Below are positions 17,174-26,702 of a stretch of 64,000 bases of DNA, one piece after another. The DNA lies in contig JAFZNG010000005.1 of assembly GCA_017551025.1 (NCBI GenBank), positions 31,653 through 95,652 of the forward strand, written 5' to 3'. Position numbers and translations under genes: made by a program. Each line of letters starts with the position of its first letter. Within the stretch, counting starts at the first letter, position 1. The notes under the pieces were generated by a model. The model saw nothing but the letters and a program-made list of their open reading frames with translations, was not told the DNA's origin and searched no databases. The stretch comes from Paludibacteraceae bacterium (GTDB lineage: Bacteria; Bacteroidota; Bacteroidia; Bacteroidales; Paludibacteraceae).

Positions 17174-18265
17174 ATGCAAAACGACTTCTTTCCATCCGAA
17201 AAACTGACGGTCATACGTGATTTGTTGGCCGAGGCAAAGCATATTGTAATCCTGACCCACATGTCGCCCGACGGCGATGCTATGGGCTCGGCGCTGGGTA
17301 TGCAGCACTACCTGAGTGGTCTATATTCAATCAGTGAGTGCAACGAACGGTCTGTTCGTGTCATTGTGCCGAATACCTATCCCGATTTTCTGGCGTGGAT
17401 GCCGGGCGCAGAACAGGTCTTGATTTACGACGAGCATACAGAGGATGCAGACCGATTAATCCGGGAAGCGGATTTGATTATTTGTACCGATTTCAACGAG
17501 CCGAAACGTATCGGTCTGGCGGGAGAGCGAATGCTGGAGAATGCGTGCAAGAAGATCGTGATTGATCATCATATCCTCTGTCGATCGGACGCGGATTGGC
17601 ATGCGCAGACGGTGCTGCTTTCCTATCCGGAGAGTCCCTCTGCCAGCGAGTTGGTCTATCGGCTGATTCGTAGCCTCGGCGGCACGCTCGATCTGTCGGC
17701 TGCTACCGCTATTTATACCGGTATGATGACCGATACGGGCAATTTCTCCTTCAACTCCAATCACCCGGAGATGTACGAGATACTGGCGGACTTGGTGCGC
17801 GTGGGCGTAGATAAGGATGCCGTCTATAACGCCGTGTTTAATGCCCACACGGCGGATCGTATGCGTCTGGTAGGCTATTGTTTGTACCGTAAGATGCGTA
17901 TCCTGCCGGAACGACATGCGGCACTTATCTGCCTTAGTCGCAAGGAACTGTATCGCTTTCGTTTCCAGAAAGGCGATGCCGAGGGCATCGTGAATATGCC
18001 CTTGCAGATCAAGGACGTATATTACTCCTGCTTTATGCGTGAAGATAAAATAGAACCGCACGAGCGCGAGCGTGCGGGCGAAGCCAAGACCAAGGTTAAG
18101 ATTTCGTTCCGTTCCCAGGGTGACCGTCCGGTGAATGGCTTTGCGCATGACTGGTTCGCCGGAGGTGGTCATGCGAATGCGGCAGGGGGTGAATTCTTCG
18201 GTTCGGTGGATGAGGCGGCTGCCTGTTTTATGTCGCATTATTTAGATTACTTCAACGAGGAATAA
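17174..18265 (+). CDS. DHH-family phosphoesterase (NrnA-like nano-RNase / pAp phosphatase)
   Basis: The protein has 363 residues, the NrnA length class. Residues 28-42 (THMSPDGDAMGSALG) are the first metal motif, TDFNEP the second, VIDHHILC the DHH motif, and TGMMTDTGNFSFNS the fourth. GGGHANAAGGEFF near the C terminus is the DHHA1 substrate-binding loop. Such enzymes degrade 2-5 nt RNA fragments and often dephosphorylate 3'-phosphoadenosine-5'-phosphate in the cytoplasm with Mn2+. It stands alone between a divergent promoter and the rpmH promoter. Confidence 0.9.
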   Translation: MQNDFFPSEKLTVIRDLLAEAKHIVILTHMSPDGDAMGSALGMQHYLSGLYSISECNERSVRVIVPNTYPDFLAWMPGAEQVLIYDEHTEDADRLIREADLIICTDFNEPKRIGLAGERMLENACKKIVIDHHILCRSDADWHAQTVLLSYPESPSASELVYRLIRSLGGTLDLSAATAIYTGMMTDTGNFSFNSNHPEMYEILADLVRVGVDKDAVYNAVFNAHTADRMRLVGYCLYRKMRILPERHAALICLSRKELYRFRFQKGDAEGIVNMPLQIKDVYYSCFMREDKIEPHERERAGEAKTKVKISFRSQGDRPVNGFAHDWFAGGGHANAAGGEFFGSVDEAAACFMSHYLDYFNEE

Positions 18266-18327
18266 TGCCATAAATGCGTCCTAAATCCCATAAAAATCGC
18301 AGAAAATAGAAAAAAATAGCAAAAAAA

Positions 18328-18359
18328 TTTGTGTATATCAAAAAAAAGCAGTAATTTTG
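18328..18359 (+). promoter_or_regulatory. Promoter for the rpmH-rbfA operon
   Basis: -33 TTTG (18328-18331), a 20 bp spacer GTGTATATCAAAAAAAAGCAG-like, then -7 TAATTTTG (18352-18359). This is the clearest copy of the shared spacer described in the findings. Confidence 0.85.
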
Positions 18360-18416
18360 CACGCTTTTTTCGCTAAACCAGTCTTCGAGAGAAGGCATAA
18401 ACAAGTATAAAGAACA

Positions 18417-18575
18417 ATGAAACGTACATTTCAACCCTCGCAGCGCAAGCGTCGCAACAAACACGGCTTCTTAGAGCGCATGGCTACCGCTAACGGTCGT
18501 CGCGTACTGGCTGCTCGTCGTGCTAAAGGACGTAAGAAGCTGACCGTTGCTGACGAAGGTCGCCACAAATTTTAA
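18417..18575 (+). CDS. rpmH: Large ribosomal subunit protein bL34
   Basis: A 52-residue ORF beginning [20 protein letters not shown] and ending DEGRHKF. This is the bL34 signature (K-R-T-x-Q-P-S, then KR-R-HGF, RMAT-GR-VL--RR-KGRK-L). It is highly basic. It is a component of the 50S subunit, near the 23S rRNA. The stop codon overlaps the rbfA start by one base (TAATG). In many bacteria rpmH is followed by rnpA; here rbfA follows instead, and I see no rnpA. Confidence 0.97.
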   Translation: MKRTFQPSQRKRRNKHGFLERMATANGRRVLAARRAKGRKKLTVADEGRHKF

Positions 18576-18916
18576 TGGAGTCAACTAGACAACACAAGAT
18601 CGCTCGCCTGATCCAGAAGGACATGAGCGACATTCTATTGCGTTACGCGCGCACGCTTCACGGAACTCTAATCTCCGTAAGCGAGGTGCGCGTATCGCCT
18701 GATTTATCTATGGCGCATATCTATCTCTCTGTCTTCCCGCAAAACAAGGTGGCTGAGACGATGGCACTCATAGATGAAAACCGTCATCGTTTCCGCGGTG
18801 AACTCGGTACACTCGAGCGTCACCAGTTGCGCATTATTCCCGAAATCGTCTTCCATCTCGATGAGACTATCGATCGTATGGAACGTATCGACGAACTTTT
18901 GAGGCAGGATCGCTAA
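18575..18916 (+). CDS. rbfA: Ribosome-binding factor A
   Basis: The product has 113 residues, usual for RbfA. It has the KH-like fold pattern: RQHKIARLIQKDMSDILLRY, VSEVRVSPDLSMAHIYLSVF, RHQLRIIPEIVFHLDETIDR and the final RIDELL helix. RbfA binds the 30S subunit and helps 16S rRNA 5' end maturation and cold adaptation. It begins on the last base of the rpmH stop codon, so the two are coupled. Confidence 0.94.
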   Translation: MESTRQHKIARLIQKDMSDILLRYARTLHGTLISVSEVRVSPDLSMAHIYLSVFPQNKVAETMALIDENRHRFRGELGTLERHQLRIIPEIVFHLDETIDRMERIDELLRQDR

Positions 18917-18926
18917 CCGCTAGAAA

Positions 18927-18947
18927 GGCTCATGGCTAATGGCTCGA
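18927..18947. repeat. Heptamer array GGCTNNN x3 over the lolC/E-like start codon
   Basis: Units GGCTCAT, GGCTAAT, GGCTCGA. The ATG of the next gene (18939) falls in the array, and its first codons (M-A-R) come from it. Confidence 0.7.
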
Positions 18948-20162
18948 TTGGAACTGCATATAGCCTGGCGGTACCTCTTTTCCAAAAAAGGACATAACGC
19001 TATTAATATTATCTCCGGTGTCAGTGCCGGGGCTGTTGCTGTCGTTGCCGCTGCGATGATATGCGTACTGTCGGTCATGAACGGCTTTGGTAGTGTCATA
19101 GAGCAGATGTTTTCTCAATTCGATCCGCAACTGCAGGTCGTAGCCCATGAAGGCAAGACGTTTCGCACCGATGCCGAACCGATCCGACAGTTGCGTCAGC
19201 ATGAGACGGTGGCGTATGTGTCAGAGGTCGTGGAGAATACGGCTATGCTGCGCTACGGCGACAAGCAAACACCCGCCCGGCTTATGGGGGTGGATTCGCT
19301 CTTTGCTCGTGCTACACATATCGATTCTATCCTCACTGAGGGCGCGTTTTGCGTTCGGGACGAGGGCGGTTTCGAGCGATGCGTGCTCGGTCGCGGACTT
19401 GCGCAGACCTTAGGGGTGGGGGCGCATTTTGTAGAACCGCTTTATATCTATGCGCCTAAGCGCACAGGACGTATCAACCTGATGCGACCCGATAAGAGTT
19501 TAAGGCGCGAGCATGCTTTCATGGCCGGTACGTTTGCTGTCAACCAGATTCAGTATGACGATCACGTGATGCTTGTCTCGCTTCCGCTCGTTCGCCGACT
19601 CTATGAGTATGACAGTCTGACGGTTACGTCGCTCAACCTAAGTCTCGTGCCCGAAGTCTCTGTGCCCGCGGCCCAGCGCCAAATCCAGAAGCTGTTGGGG
19701 GATCGATATGTTGTGCGTAACCGCTATGAACAGCAGGAAGACTTCTTCCGTATGTTCGGCGTGGAAAAACTACTCACCGCTCTGCTGCTGGTGTTTATCC
19801 TGCTGGTAGCCAGCTTTAATATCATCTCGTCGCTCACTATGCTCATGCTCGACAAGCGTGAGGATATTCGTATATTGAACAACCTGGGTGCTACGCCCAC
19901 GCAGATACGTCGTACCTTCCTGCTTGAGGGCTGGCTGATTAGTATTCTGGGCGTTATTCTGGGTGTGATCCTCGGTGTAACCGTCTGTCTGCTCCAGCAA
20001 CATTACGGCTTTCTTAAGCTCGGTTCGGGTAACGACTATGTGCTGACTGCCTATCCTGTTTTGCTCCAATGGACGGATGTGCTGTTTGTTATTGCTGTGG
20101 TGCTGTTGCTCGGATTCCTGGCTGCTTGGTATCCGGTGAGGAAGTTAAGAGTTAATAGTTGA
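18939..20162 (+). CDS. FtsX-like ABC permease, LolC/LolE type
   Basis: The protein has 407 residues. MARLELHIAWRYLFSKKGHNAINIISGVSAGAVAVVAAAM combines the cytoplasmic start and first membrane helix typical of LolC/E. A large periplasmic domain (about 50-270) follows, then three C-terminal helices of the FtsX domain (LTALLLVFILLVASFNIISS, a second around 320-350, a last at about 375-395). LolC/E proteins lift lipoproteins from the inner membrane with ATPase LolD. No lolD is adjacent. The stop codon and last residues (KLRVNS) are encoded by a heptamer array. Confidence 0.88.
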   Translation: MARLELHIAWRYLFSKKGHNAINIISGVSAGAVAVVAAAMICVLSVMNGFGSVIEQMFSQFDPQLQVVAHEGKTFRTDAEPIRQLRQHETVAYVSEVVENTAMLRYGDKQTPARLMGVDSLFARATHIDSILTEGAFCVRDEGGFERCVLGRGLAQTLGVGAHFVEPLYIYAPKRTGRINLMRPDKSLRREHAFMAGTFAVNQIQYDDHVMLVSLPLVRRLYEYDSLTVTSLNLSLVPEVSVPAAQRQIQKLLGDRYVVRNRYEQQEDFFRMFGVEKLLTALLLVFILLVASFNIISSLTMLMLDKREDIRILNNLGATPTQIRRTFLLEGWLISILGVILGVILGVTVCLLQQHYGFLKLGSGNDYVLTAYPVLLQWTDVLFVIAVVLLLGFLAAWYPVRKLRVNS

Positions 20163-20178
20163 AAGTTAAAAGTTAAAA
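20144..20178. repeat. Heptamer array GTTAANA x5 at the lolC/E-like stop codon
   Basis: Units GTTAAGA, GTTAATA, GTTGAAA, GTTAAAA, GTTAAAA. The gene's last codons and its TGA (20160-20162) lie in the array. Confidence 0.9.
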
Positions 20179-20189
20179 GAAGTCGTCTA

Positions 20190-20723
20190 GTGGAAAGTAA
20201 GAAGTCTATAGTAACTATCGTAGTTTTGGCTGTTATGTTAATGATGACGGCTTGCCATCCGAATAGTCCGACGCCGCGACCTGTGGTGACAAAGGAATAC
20301 CGGGAGGCATATCTTACTCGGCATGGACATTGTTACGATTCCATCGAGGCTTCAGTGCTCTCACTCGATCTCTATTCCGAGGTCCTGACACTCGACTCCG
20401 TGCATCGTATGCAGGGTACGGGATATAATCTCTATGTGTCTGATATCTTTGTGGAGGATTCTTTGCTTACTGTCGGAACCTATACGGCGGATTCGGTCGC
20501 TCAGCGCTTTACCTTTCTGCCGGGACGCGACTTTGAAGGTATGCCTACTGGCGCATACCTGCTCTATGTGAACGACGGTAAATTGGAGAGTATTCAACTC
20601 GTGGACTCCGGCTATTTTGTAGTGCGCGATACACTCGATGGAATCGTGGATATCTCGCTGCACCTCTATTATGGTAGTACTACCTACGAAGCCCATTACC
20701 AAGGACCTCTAATGCTAAACTAA
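20190..20723 (+). CDS. Predicted lipoprotein of unknown function (DUF4738-like)
   Basis: The product has 177 residues and starts at GTG 20190, since no ATG lies before the signal sequence. The lipobox MMTAC places Cys at about 21. The rest is Asp/Thr/Tyr-rich with regular beta-strand spacing, for example SLLTVGTYTADSVAQRFTF and GAYLLYVNDGKLESIQL. It resembles small Bacteroidota lipoproteins with a single beta-sandwich (DUF4738 type), but that link is tentative. It ends 1 bp before xerD, so the two are transcribed together. No function can be assigned. Confidence 0.65.
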   Translation: MESKKSIVTIVVLAVMLMMTACHPNSPTPRPVVTKEYREAYLTRHGHCYDSIEASVLSLDLYSEVLTLDSVHRMQGTGYNLYVSDIFVEDSLLTVGTYTADSVAQRFTFLPGRDFEGMPTGAYLLYVNDGKLESIQLVDSGYFVVRDTLDGIVDISLHLYYGSTTYEAHYQGPLMLN

Positions 20724-20724
20724 G

Positions 20725-21621
20725 ATGCCGGACATCCGTCGCGAATATACGATGTATCTGAAGATGGAACGGGGACTCTCCGAGAATACCGTTCAGGCTT
20801 ACTTGCGCGACTTGGATAAACTCTTCTCCTATTTCAACGCTAAGGAAATTGAACCTGTGCACGCTACGCTAGATGACTTGCGCAGTTTTGTTCAAGCCTG
20901 CTTTACGACGGACTCCAATAGCCGTACGCAGGCACGCGTCATCGCCGGTATACGTTCCTTCTACCGTTTTTTGCTGTATCACAATTATCTCGATCAGGAT
21001 CCTTCCGAACTGCTGGAAGGACCGCGCAAAGAACTGCACTTACCTCAGGTGTTATCCGTCGAAGAAATCGACCGATTGGTTGCTGCTATTGATATGAGCA
21101 GTCATGAGGGGCATCGCAATCGTGCTATGCTCGAGGTGCTATATGGTAGCGGTTTGCGCGTGAGCGAATTGGTCAATCTTAAGCTGAGCAATATATATGC
21201 CGACGAGCACTACATGCTCATCGAGGGTAAGGGTAGTAAGCAGCGTCTGGTGCCGCTCTCGCCAGAATCGGAGGTGTGGCTCAGCTATTGGTATCGGGAA
21301 CGTGCTACATGGGCCATTCGTCCCGGCGCGGAGGATTATGTCTTTCTCAACCGTCGCGGTGCACCCCTGACACGCGTTATGGTCTTTACGATTATCAAGC
21401 GCCTGTGCGCACAAGCAGGCATTCAAAAGACGATATCTCCGCATACGCTGCGCCACTCCTTTGCTACCCATATGCTCCAGAATGGCGCTGATCTGCGTAT
21501 TATCCAGCAGTTGCTCGGACATGAGGACATTACGACAACGGAAATATACACGCATGTTGAGGTGCAGGACCTGCGCCGCGCCATTTTACAGTATCATCCC
21601 GCAAATCAAAGAGAAAGATGA
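20725..21621 (+). CDS. xerD: Tyrosine recombinase XerD/XerC
   Basis: The protein has 298 residues, as in XerC/D. An N-terminal SAM-like DNA-binding domain (1-85) is followed by the catalytic domain. All catalytic residues are present: R145 in YGSGLRVSEL, K169 in EGKGSKQR, H240 and R243 in HTLRHS, H266 in LLGHED and nucleophile Y275 in TEIYTHV. It resolves chromosome dimers at dif and acts at division with FtsK. The absence of any adjacent integron, phage or transposon gene supports the housekeeping role. Whether it is XerC or XerD by orthology cannot be told here. It overlaps the next gene by 4 bp. Confidence 0.9.
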   Translation: MPDIRREYTMYLKMERGLSENTVQAYLRDLDKLFSYFNAKEIEPVHATLDDLRSFVQACFTTDSNSRTQARVIAGIRSFYRFLLYHNYLDQDPSELLEGPRKELHLPQVLSVEEIDRLVAAIDMSSHEGHRNRAMLEVLYGSGLRVSELVNLKLSNIYADEHYMLIEGKGSKQRLVPLSPESEVWLSYWYRERATWAIRPGAEDYVFLNRRGAPLTRVMVFTIIKRLCAQAGIQKTISPHTLRHSFATHMLQNGADLRIIQQLLGHEDITTTEIYTHVEVQDLRRAILQYHPANQRER

Positions 21622-23954
21622 ATCGTAAAGCAATATTGTTTCTGTTGCTGCTGAACGCTATGATGTGTTCGGCTGTAGAGACAATATTGGTGGGTGAGGT
21701 GTATTCCGAACTGACGGGTGCTCCTATCGGTGGGGTGAATGTGCATTTTCGCGGTACGAAGATAGGTACAGCCACCGATGAAACCGGCACATTTGTGCTC
21801 CGCGTGGATCTCCGCCAGAAGATGCAACTCGTCTTCTCAGCTGTGGGCTATCATACCCAGCGCTATGAGATCGAACCAGGCACGATGGCCGGTATACAAG
21901 TGGTGATGAAGGAAAAGGTATCGATGCTGGAAGAGGTGCTGGCTATTCCGGGCGAGAATCCCGCACTGCCGCTACTACAGCGTATCCGCCAGGCACGAGA
22001 GCAGAATGATAGAACCCTCTTGCCGGAAACAGCCACCGCGCATCGTACGCGTGAACTCTATATCTCGCATATTCGTCGCCGCCAGCTGAATAAAGCTTTC
22101 TGGCGCGGCATGGAGGCCGGTATGTTGATGCAAGCAGATAGTACGTATCTCTTGCCTCTCTATCGTGAGACGCAGGCTTTCCAACTCACCGGTACGCATA
22201 TGCAACCGGTCGGAGACCCGCATTGCCAGGCACTCATACTAAGCGAGACCGATTATTCGGCTTTATTGTCGATACAGGGTAACCTGAATTTCTATGCTAC
22301 GACGATATCTCTGTTAGACCATCCTTTCGTATCGCCTCTCGCTGCCAACGGCGGTACCTACTATAAGTACTATTTAGCCGATTCTATCGAGGCCGTGACG
22401 GGTAAACAATATATCTTGCATTTCCGTACACGCAATCCCTATTACGCTACGTTTGACGGTTCGCTAACCGTAGATTCCGCCAGCTGTGCTATCCTGGAAC
22501 TGGAGGCAGCCGTTCCTGCTCAGACCAACGTGAACTACCTGAGCAATCTGCGTATCCGTCAGTCGTTTAATCCGGATCGCACGTTGCGCGAGGAGCGTAT
22601 CTCTACCTTGCTGGACTTTGCCGTAAAGACGGATTCTTCACATGTCTTTCCTACGGTATTGATCGAGCATAGCCTGGTAGCGCAAGAAAAGGCTGCTACC
22701 GCAACTGCTACAATGCAACCGGCAGACGCTCTGCCAAGCGATACGCTTTCCTCTCCGATGGATTCCTTGCTACAGACTCCGTTGGTTCGTACGGCTACGT
22801 GGTTTGCTACGATTGCTATGACCGGATATATACCTACCGGTATGTGCGTGGATTTCGGTCATGTGCAGGAGATTCTTCAGGTCAACGAGCAGGAAGGCGT
22901 TCATCTGGGACTGCCCTTCCGCACCAACGAGAAACTCTGGCGCAATGTGTCGCTCGAAGCGGCGGTAGGGTATGGATGGCGCGACCGTCGCGTGAAGGGT
23001 CTCGGTCGCGTGAGTTGGCAGTTGCCTACCGCACGCCGTAATATCTTGCGGCTGGAGTATCAGGATCATTATGTATGGACCGAAGTGGACGATTTCTCGC
23101 GACTGATGCGTGAGAATAGTGCGGGTCTGCGACTCATGGATTTTACGTCCTATGCCTTCGAGGCCTTGCATCGCGATACCTTCTGTGTGAATACCGCCTT
23201 GCGCCAGCGCCAGGCACAACTGCACTGGGAGGCTGACTGGACGGATATCCTGGAGACTCAGACTTATGTACGTGTCGGTTGGATGCCCGACTATCGCTAC
23301 GAGTCGCTCAACGTGATTGCCCGTTTTGGTTGGGACGAGCAGAAACACGACGGTTATTTCCGTCGCCGCTATAGTTATAGTAGTCGTTATCCTGTGCTGT
23401 ACCTGGGTGGTGAAGTCGGTTCGTATGCGTATTCCGACGCGAGTAGTTATCGCCTATATGCTCATCTGCGCATGATGCTTACCCAGCATGCCTCGCTTGG
23501 TATGGGCGGTACGCTCAACTACGCGCTGCAGGCGGGTTGGATCTTCGGCCAAGTGCCTGCACCGATGCTGTGGCAGGCGGCTGGCAACCAGGGCTATGCG
23601 TACGATCCCTACCGCTTCACGCTGCTTCATAACGGCGAACTGCAAGCCGACCGCTACGTGGCGCTACATGCTGAGTGGAACGGTCAGGGTGTGCTCTTTA
23701 ACCTGATCCCGGGCGTACGTTACTTGCGGTTGCGCGAACTGGTAGAGGCGAAGGTAGCCTATGGCTATTGTAGCTATCAGCCTTCAGTCGTCAGCATGCA
23801 GCCGCATCAGGTGTATGCGGAAGTAGGCGTAGGTATCGGTAATATCCTGCGGGTATGTGATCTGTATTCCGTATGGCGACTGACACCCAATTTGCGGGCC
23901 GAAGCACCGAACCCCGTTTGGGCGATGCGCTTCCGAATCCATCTGGGATTATAG
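21618..23954 (+). CDS. DUF5686 / carboxypeptidase-regulatory-like outer-membrane protein
   Basis: The product has 778 residues with a signal peptide to about 19. Residues about 22-98 (VGEVYSELTGAPIGGVNVHF through YEIEPGTMAGIQVVMK) are a CarboxypepD_reg-like beta-sandwich. The rest is the DUF5686 region with long amphipathic strands (YKYYLADSIEAVTGKQYILH; FRIHLGL at the very end). The aromatic and leucine-ended C terminus suggests a barrel in the outer membrane. It is not a SusC homologue: it is shorter and has no plug. Function is unknown; such proteins are often near xerD in Bacteroidota. It is the last gene of the rpmH run and ends at a strong terminator. Confidence 0.82.
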   Translation: MNRKAILFLLLLNAMMCSAVETILVGEVYSELTGAPIGGVNVHFRGTKIGTATDETGTFVLRVDLRQKMQLVFSAVGYHTQRYEIEPGTMAGIQVVMKEKVSMLEEVLAIPGENPALPLLQRIRQAREQNDRTLLPETATAHRTRELYISHIRRRQLNKAFWRGMEAGMLMQADSTYLLPLYRETQAFQLTGTHMQPVGDPHCQALILSETDYSALLSIQGNLNFYATTISLLDHPFVSPLAANGGTYYKYYLADSIEAVTGKQYILHFRTRNPYYATFDGSLTVDSASCAILELEAAVPAQTNVNYLSNLRIRQSFNPDRTLREERISTLLDFAVKTDSSHVFPTVLIEHSLVAQEKAATATATMQPADALPSDTLSSPMDSLLQTPLVRTATWFATIAMTGYIPTGMCVDFGHVQEILQVNEQEGVHLGLPFRTNEKLWRNVSLEAAVGYGWRDRRVKGLGRVSWQLPTARRNILRLEYQDHYVWTEVDDFSRLMRENSAGLRLMDFTSYAFEALHRDTFCVNTALRQRQAQLHWEADWTDILETQTYVRVGWMPDYRYESLNVIARFGWDEQKHDGYFRRRYSYSSRYPVLYLGGEVGSYAYSDASSYRLYAHLRMMLTQHASLGMGGTLNYALQAGWIFGQVPAPMLWQAAGNQGYAYDPYRFTLLHNGELQADRYVALHAEWNGQGVLFNLIPGVRYLRLRELVEAKVAYGYCSYQPSVVSMQPHQVYAEVGVGIGNILRVCDLYSVWRLTPNLRAEAPNPVWAMRFRIHLGL

Positions 23955-23961
23955 CAAACGA

Positions 23962-23994
23962 AAAGAGCACTCCGTTGAAGGAGCGCTCTTTTTC
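23962..23994. terminator. Bidirectional intrinsic terminator between convergent genes
   Basis: A 10 bp stem with one mismatch (AGAGCACTCC / GGAGCGCTCT, loop GTTGAA) with A-rich and T-rich flanks that extend the pairing. It serves both DUF5686 and glgP. Confidence 0.9.
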
Positions 23995-24016
23995 GTTTCT
24001 GCCGAATTCATCGGGC

Positions 24017-26578
24017 TTAGAGCCAACGAACATAGCAGAAGTCCATGCGGTGGGGCAGTAGGTCGTTCTTCGGATACATACGCAGTCCGAACTTCATACC
24101 GCCGGCATAGTTAAGTTTGTATTGCGTCTCGAAGAAGAGATGCGAACCTTCTACCTTGGTTAACTCCAGTTGCTGGGGTTTGCCGTAGAGCTTGTCGTTG
24201 TTGTGGGTAGAAGTGCGGATAGCTACCAGCTCTACACCGATACCGGTGTCGTTGAGACCCTTGGTGTCCAGTTCTACGCGTACCGTGCCCTTGTCACCTA
24301 CGTTCAGGTTGTTCAGGTCGGGGTAACTGAAGTCTACCAACTGGATCTCGTCCCAGTGCTCGACCATATTCTCTTTCCATGCTGCAATCTCACGGGCTAC
24401 CTTGTAGTTGTTCTTAGCCAGCAGGGCGTGACGTTTCTGCAGTTTGTTGTAGAAACGATCGAAATAGTCGTCCATCATGCGCTTCATGGTAAAGCGCGGC
24501 GTGATCTTGGTCACCGAGTTCTTGATGGTCTGGATCCACTGCGGCGAGTAGCCCTTGGCATTCTTGGCGTAATACATCGGGATGATCTCGTTCTCCAACA
24601 TTTGGTAGATGGTAGCAGCATCGAGCTGATCCTGGTGAGCTTGGTTCTCGTAGGTACGCTTCTCGGTGAGTGCCCATCCGGCGCCCTCTACGTAACCTTC
24701 GTACCACCAACCGTCCTTTACGGAGAAGTTCAATACACCGTTCATCTGGGCCTTTTCACCGGAAGTACCGGAAGCCTCGAGCGGACGGGTCGGGGTATTC
24801 AGCCAGATATCTACACCCGAGATGAGGCGCTTAGCCAGCGACATGTCGTAGTTCTCAAGGAAGATGATCTTACCCAGGAATTGCGGCATACGGCTGATCT
24901 CGATGATGCGCTTGATGAGTCCTTGTCCACCACCGTCAGCAGGGTGTGCCTTACCGGTGAAGAGGAACTGAACGGGGTAGTTTGGGTTGTTAACCAGTTT
25001 GTCCAAACGCTCCAGGTCGGTGAAGAGCAGGTGGGCACGCTTATAGGTCGCAAAACGACGACCGAAACCGATGATGAGGTTGTTGGGGTTCATCTCGTTC
25101 AATGCACGAACGATACGTGCGGGATCACCCTGTGTTTTCATCCAGTCCTCGCGGAACTTAGCCTTGATATAATCAATCAGGCGCTGCTTCAGACCCATAC
25201 GGATCTTCCAGATCTCATCGGCCGGAATATTGTTGAAGTTGCTCCACATTTCCAGGTTCGACTGGTCTGCGGTCCATCCTTCGGGGAAGTACTTGTCGTA
25301 AACAGCTTTCCATTCGCTGGCAGCCCATGTAGGCATATGTACACCGTTGGTGACGTACGATACGTGCAACTCTTCGGGGAAGTAACCCGGCCATACGGGC
25401 GAGAACATCTTCTTCGATACTTCGCCATGGAGCAGCGATACACCGTTGGCTTCCTGGCAGGTGTTGAGTGCAAATACAGACATTGAGAACTTCTCGTTGT
25501 TGTCATCCGGGTTGCTGCGACCCATACCGATGAGGTCGTTCCACTCGATACCGAGTTTCTCAGCGTAGCTGCTCATGTACTTGTAGAACAAACCTTCTTC
25601 AAAGTAGTCGTGACCGGCCGGTACCGGCGTATGGCAGGTATAGAGGCCGCTGGCACGAACCACTTCCTTGGCTTCGTTGAAGCTGAGGCCTTCCTCCTGC
25701 ACGAGATCAACGAGACGCTGCAGACCCATCAGGGCGGCGTGACCCTCGTTGCAGTGGTATACATCCTTCTTGATACCCAGTTTCTTGAGGGCAAGGACAC
25801 CACCGATACCCAGCAGGATCTCCTGCTTGATACGGTTTTCCCAGTCGCCACCGTAAAGCTGGTGGGTAATCTGACGATCCCACTCCGAGTTGAGGTCGTT
25901 GTCGGTATCCAGCAAGTAGAGGTCCATACGACCTACGGCTACTTTCCACAGATATGCGTGTACAAAGCGGTCGGGGTAGGGAACATCCACTACCATCGGC
26001 GTGCCGTCTTCGTTCTTTACCTGCGTCAGGGGCAGGTTGCTGAAGTTTTGTGCCTCATAATTGGCAATCTGCTGTCCCTCGGGTGAGAGTGTCTGGGTGA
26101 AATAACCGTAACGGTAGAGGAAACCGATAGCCGTCATGTCTACGTTGCAGTCGCTGGCTTCTTTCAGGTAGTCACCGGCCAGGATGCCGAGACCACCGGA
26201 GTAGATCTTAACGACCTGGGTCAGTCCGTACTCCATCGAGAAATAAGCGATGCTGGGTTTCTTCGGGTCCTTAGGCTCGTCCATATAAGCGCGGAACTCG
26301 GCATATACCTTGTCCAGCTTCTTCATGAAGGTCTTGTTCTCGCTCAACTCTTGCATCTTGTCGTAGCTAAGAATGTTGAGCAACATGATAGGATTCGATT
26401 GGGCGCGATGCCACTCGTCGATATCAATACCGCGGAAAAGCTCCTTTGCGTCATGGTTCCATACCCACCAGAGGTTGTATGCCAACTCCTGTAACTTATT
26501 CAGGTTCTCGGGCAAGTTGGCATGTACGTTCGCCTCTTTCCAGACGGCTTGATTGACGTTACTTACTCTTACTTTCAT
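24017..26578 (-). CDS. glgP: Alpha-glucan (glycogen/starch) phosphorylase
   Basis: The protein has 853 residues of the TIGR02094-type alpha-glucan phosphorylases. The N terminus ([20 protein letters not shown]) is the DUF3417-type cap. [41 protein letters not shown] and [14 protein letters not shown] follow in the known order. The pyridoxal phosphate region reads [17 protein letters not shown]. It releases glucose-1-phosphate from the non-reducing ends of glycogen, in the cytoplasm. No other glycogen genes are adjacent. It is transcribed from a promoter that shares its core with the divergent RNase gene. Confidence 0.95.
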   Translation of the reverse strand: MKVRVSNVNQAVWKEANVHANLPENLNKLQELAYNLWWVWNHDAKELFRGIDIDEWHRAQSNPIMLLNILSYDKMQELSENKTFMKKLDKVYAEFRAYMDEPKDPKKPSIAYFSMEYGLTQVVKIYSGGLGILAGDYLKEASDCNVDMTAIGFLYRYGYFTQTLSPEGQQIANYEAQNFSNLPLTQVKNEDGTPMVVDVPYPDRFVHAYLWKVAVGRMDLYLLDTDNDLNSEWDRQITHQLYGGDWENRIKQEILLGIGGVLALKKLGIKKDVYHCNEGHAALMGLQRLVDLVQEEGLSFNEAKEVVRASGLYTCHTPVPAGHDYFEEGLFYKYMSSYAEKLGIEWNDLIGMGRSNPDDNNEKFSMSVFALNTCQEANGVSLLHGEVSKKMFSPVWPGYFPEELHVSYVTNGVHMPTWAASEWKAVYDKYFPEGWTADQSNLEMWSNFNNIPADEIWKIRMGLKQRLIDYIKAKFREDWMKTQGDPARIVRALNEMNPNNLIIGFGRRFATYKRAHLLFTDLERLDKLVNNPNYPVQFLFTGKAHPADGGGQGLIKRIIEISRMPQFLGKIIFLENYDMSLAKRLISGVDIWLNTPTRPLEASGTSGEKAQMNGVLNFSVKDGWWYEGYVEGAGWALTEKRTYENQAHQDQLDAATIYQMLENEIIPMYYAKNAKGYSPQWIQTIKNSVTKITPRFTMKRMMDDYFDRFYNKLQKRHALLAKNNYKVAREIAAWKENMVEHWDEIQLVDFSYPDLNNLNVGDKGTVRVELDTKGLNDTGIGVELVAIRTSTHNNDKLYGKPQQLELTKVEGSHLFFETQYKLNYAGGMKFGLRMYPKNDLLPHRMDFCYVRWL

Positions 26579-26624
26579 ATATATAAAATTAATGATTTAT
26601 GTTCGTAAATACGAAATGCGGGTG

Positions 26625-26656
26625 CAAAGGTACAACTTTTTTTTGATATATGCAAA
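26625..26656 (-). promoter_or_regulatory. Promoter for glgP
   Basis: Minus strand: -33 TTTG (complement of CAAA 26653-26656), 20 bp, -7 TACCTTTG (26625-26632). It overlaps the divergent promoter of the RNase gene. Confidence 0.85.
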
Positions 26657-26672
26657 ATTTTTTGTACCTTTG
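26642..26672 (+). promoter_or_regulatory. Promoter for the RNase R-like gene
   Basis: -33 TTTG (26642-26645), 19 bp, -7 TACCTTTG (26665-26672). Its -33 box and that of glgP lie in the one core TTTGATATATGCAAA. Confidence 0.85.
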
Positions 26673-26702
26673 TGCCGTTTTGTAAAATGAGGTTGTAAAA
26701 CG

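Noticed and set aside
20725-21621. Tyrosine recombinase as sign of a mobile element
   Set aside because: Length and motifs are those of XerC/D, with housekeeping neighbours and no attachment-site repeats.
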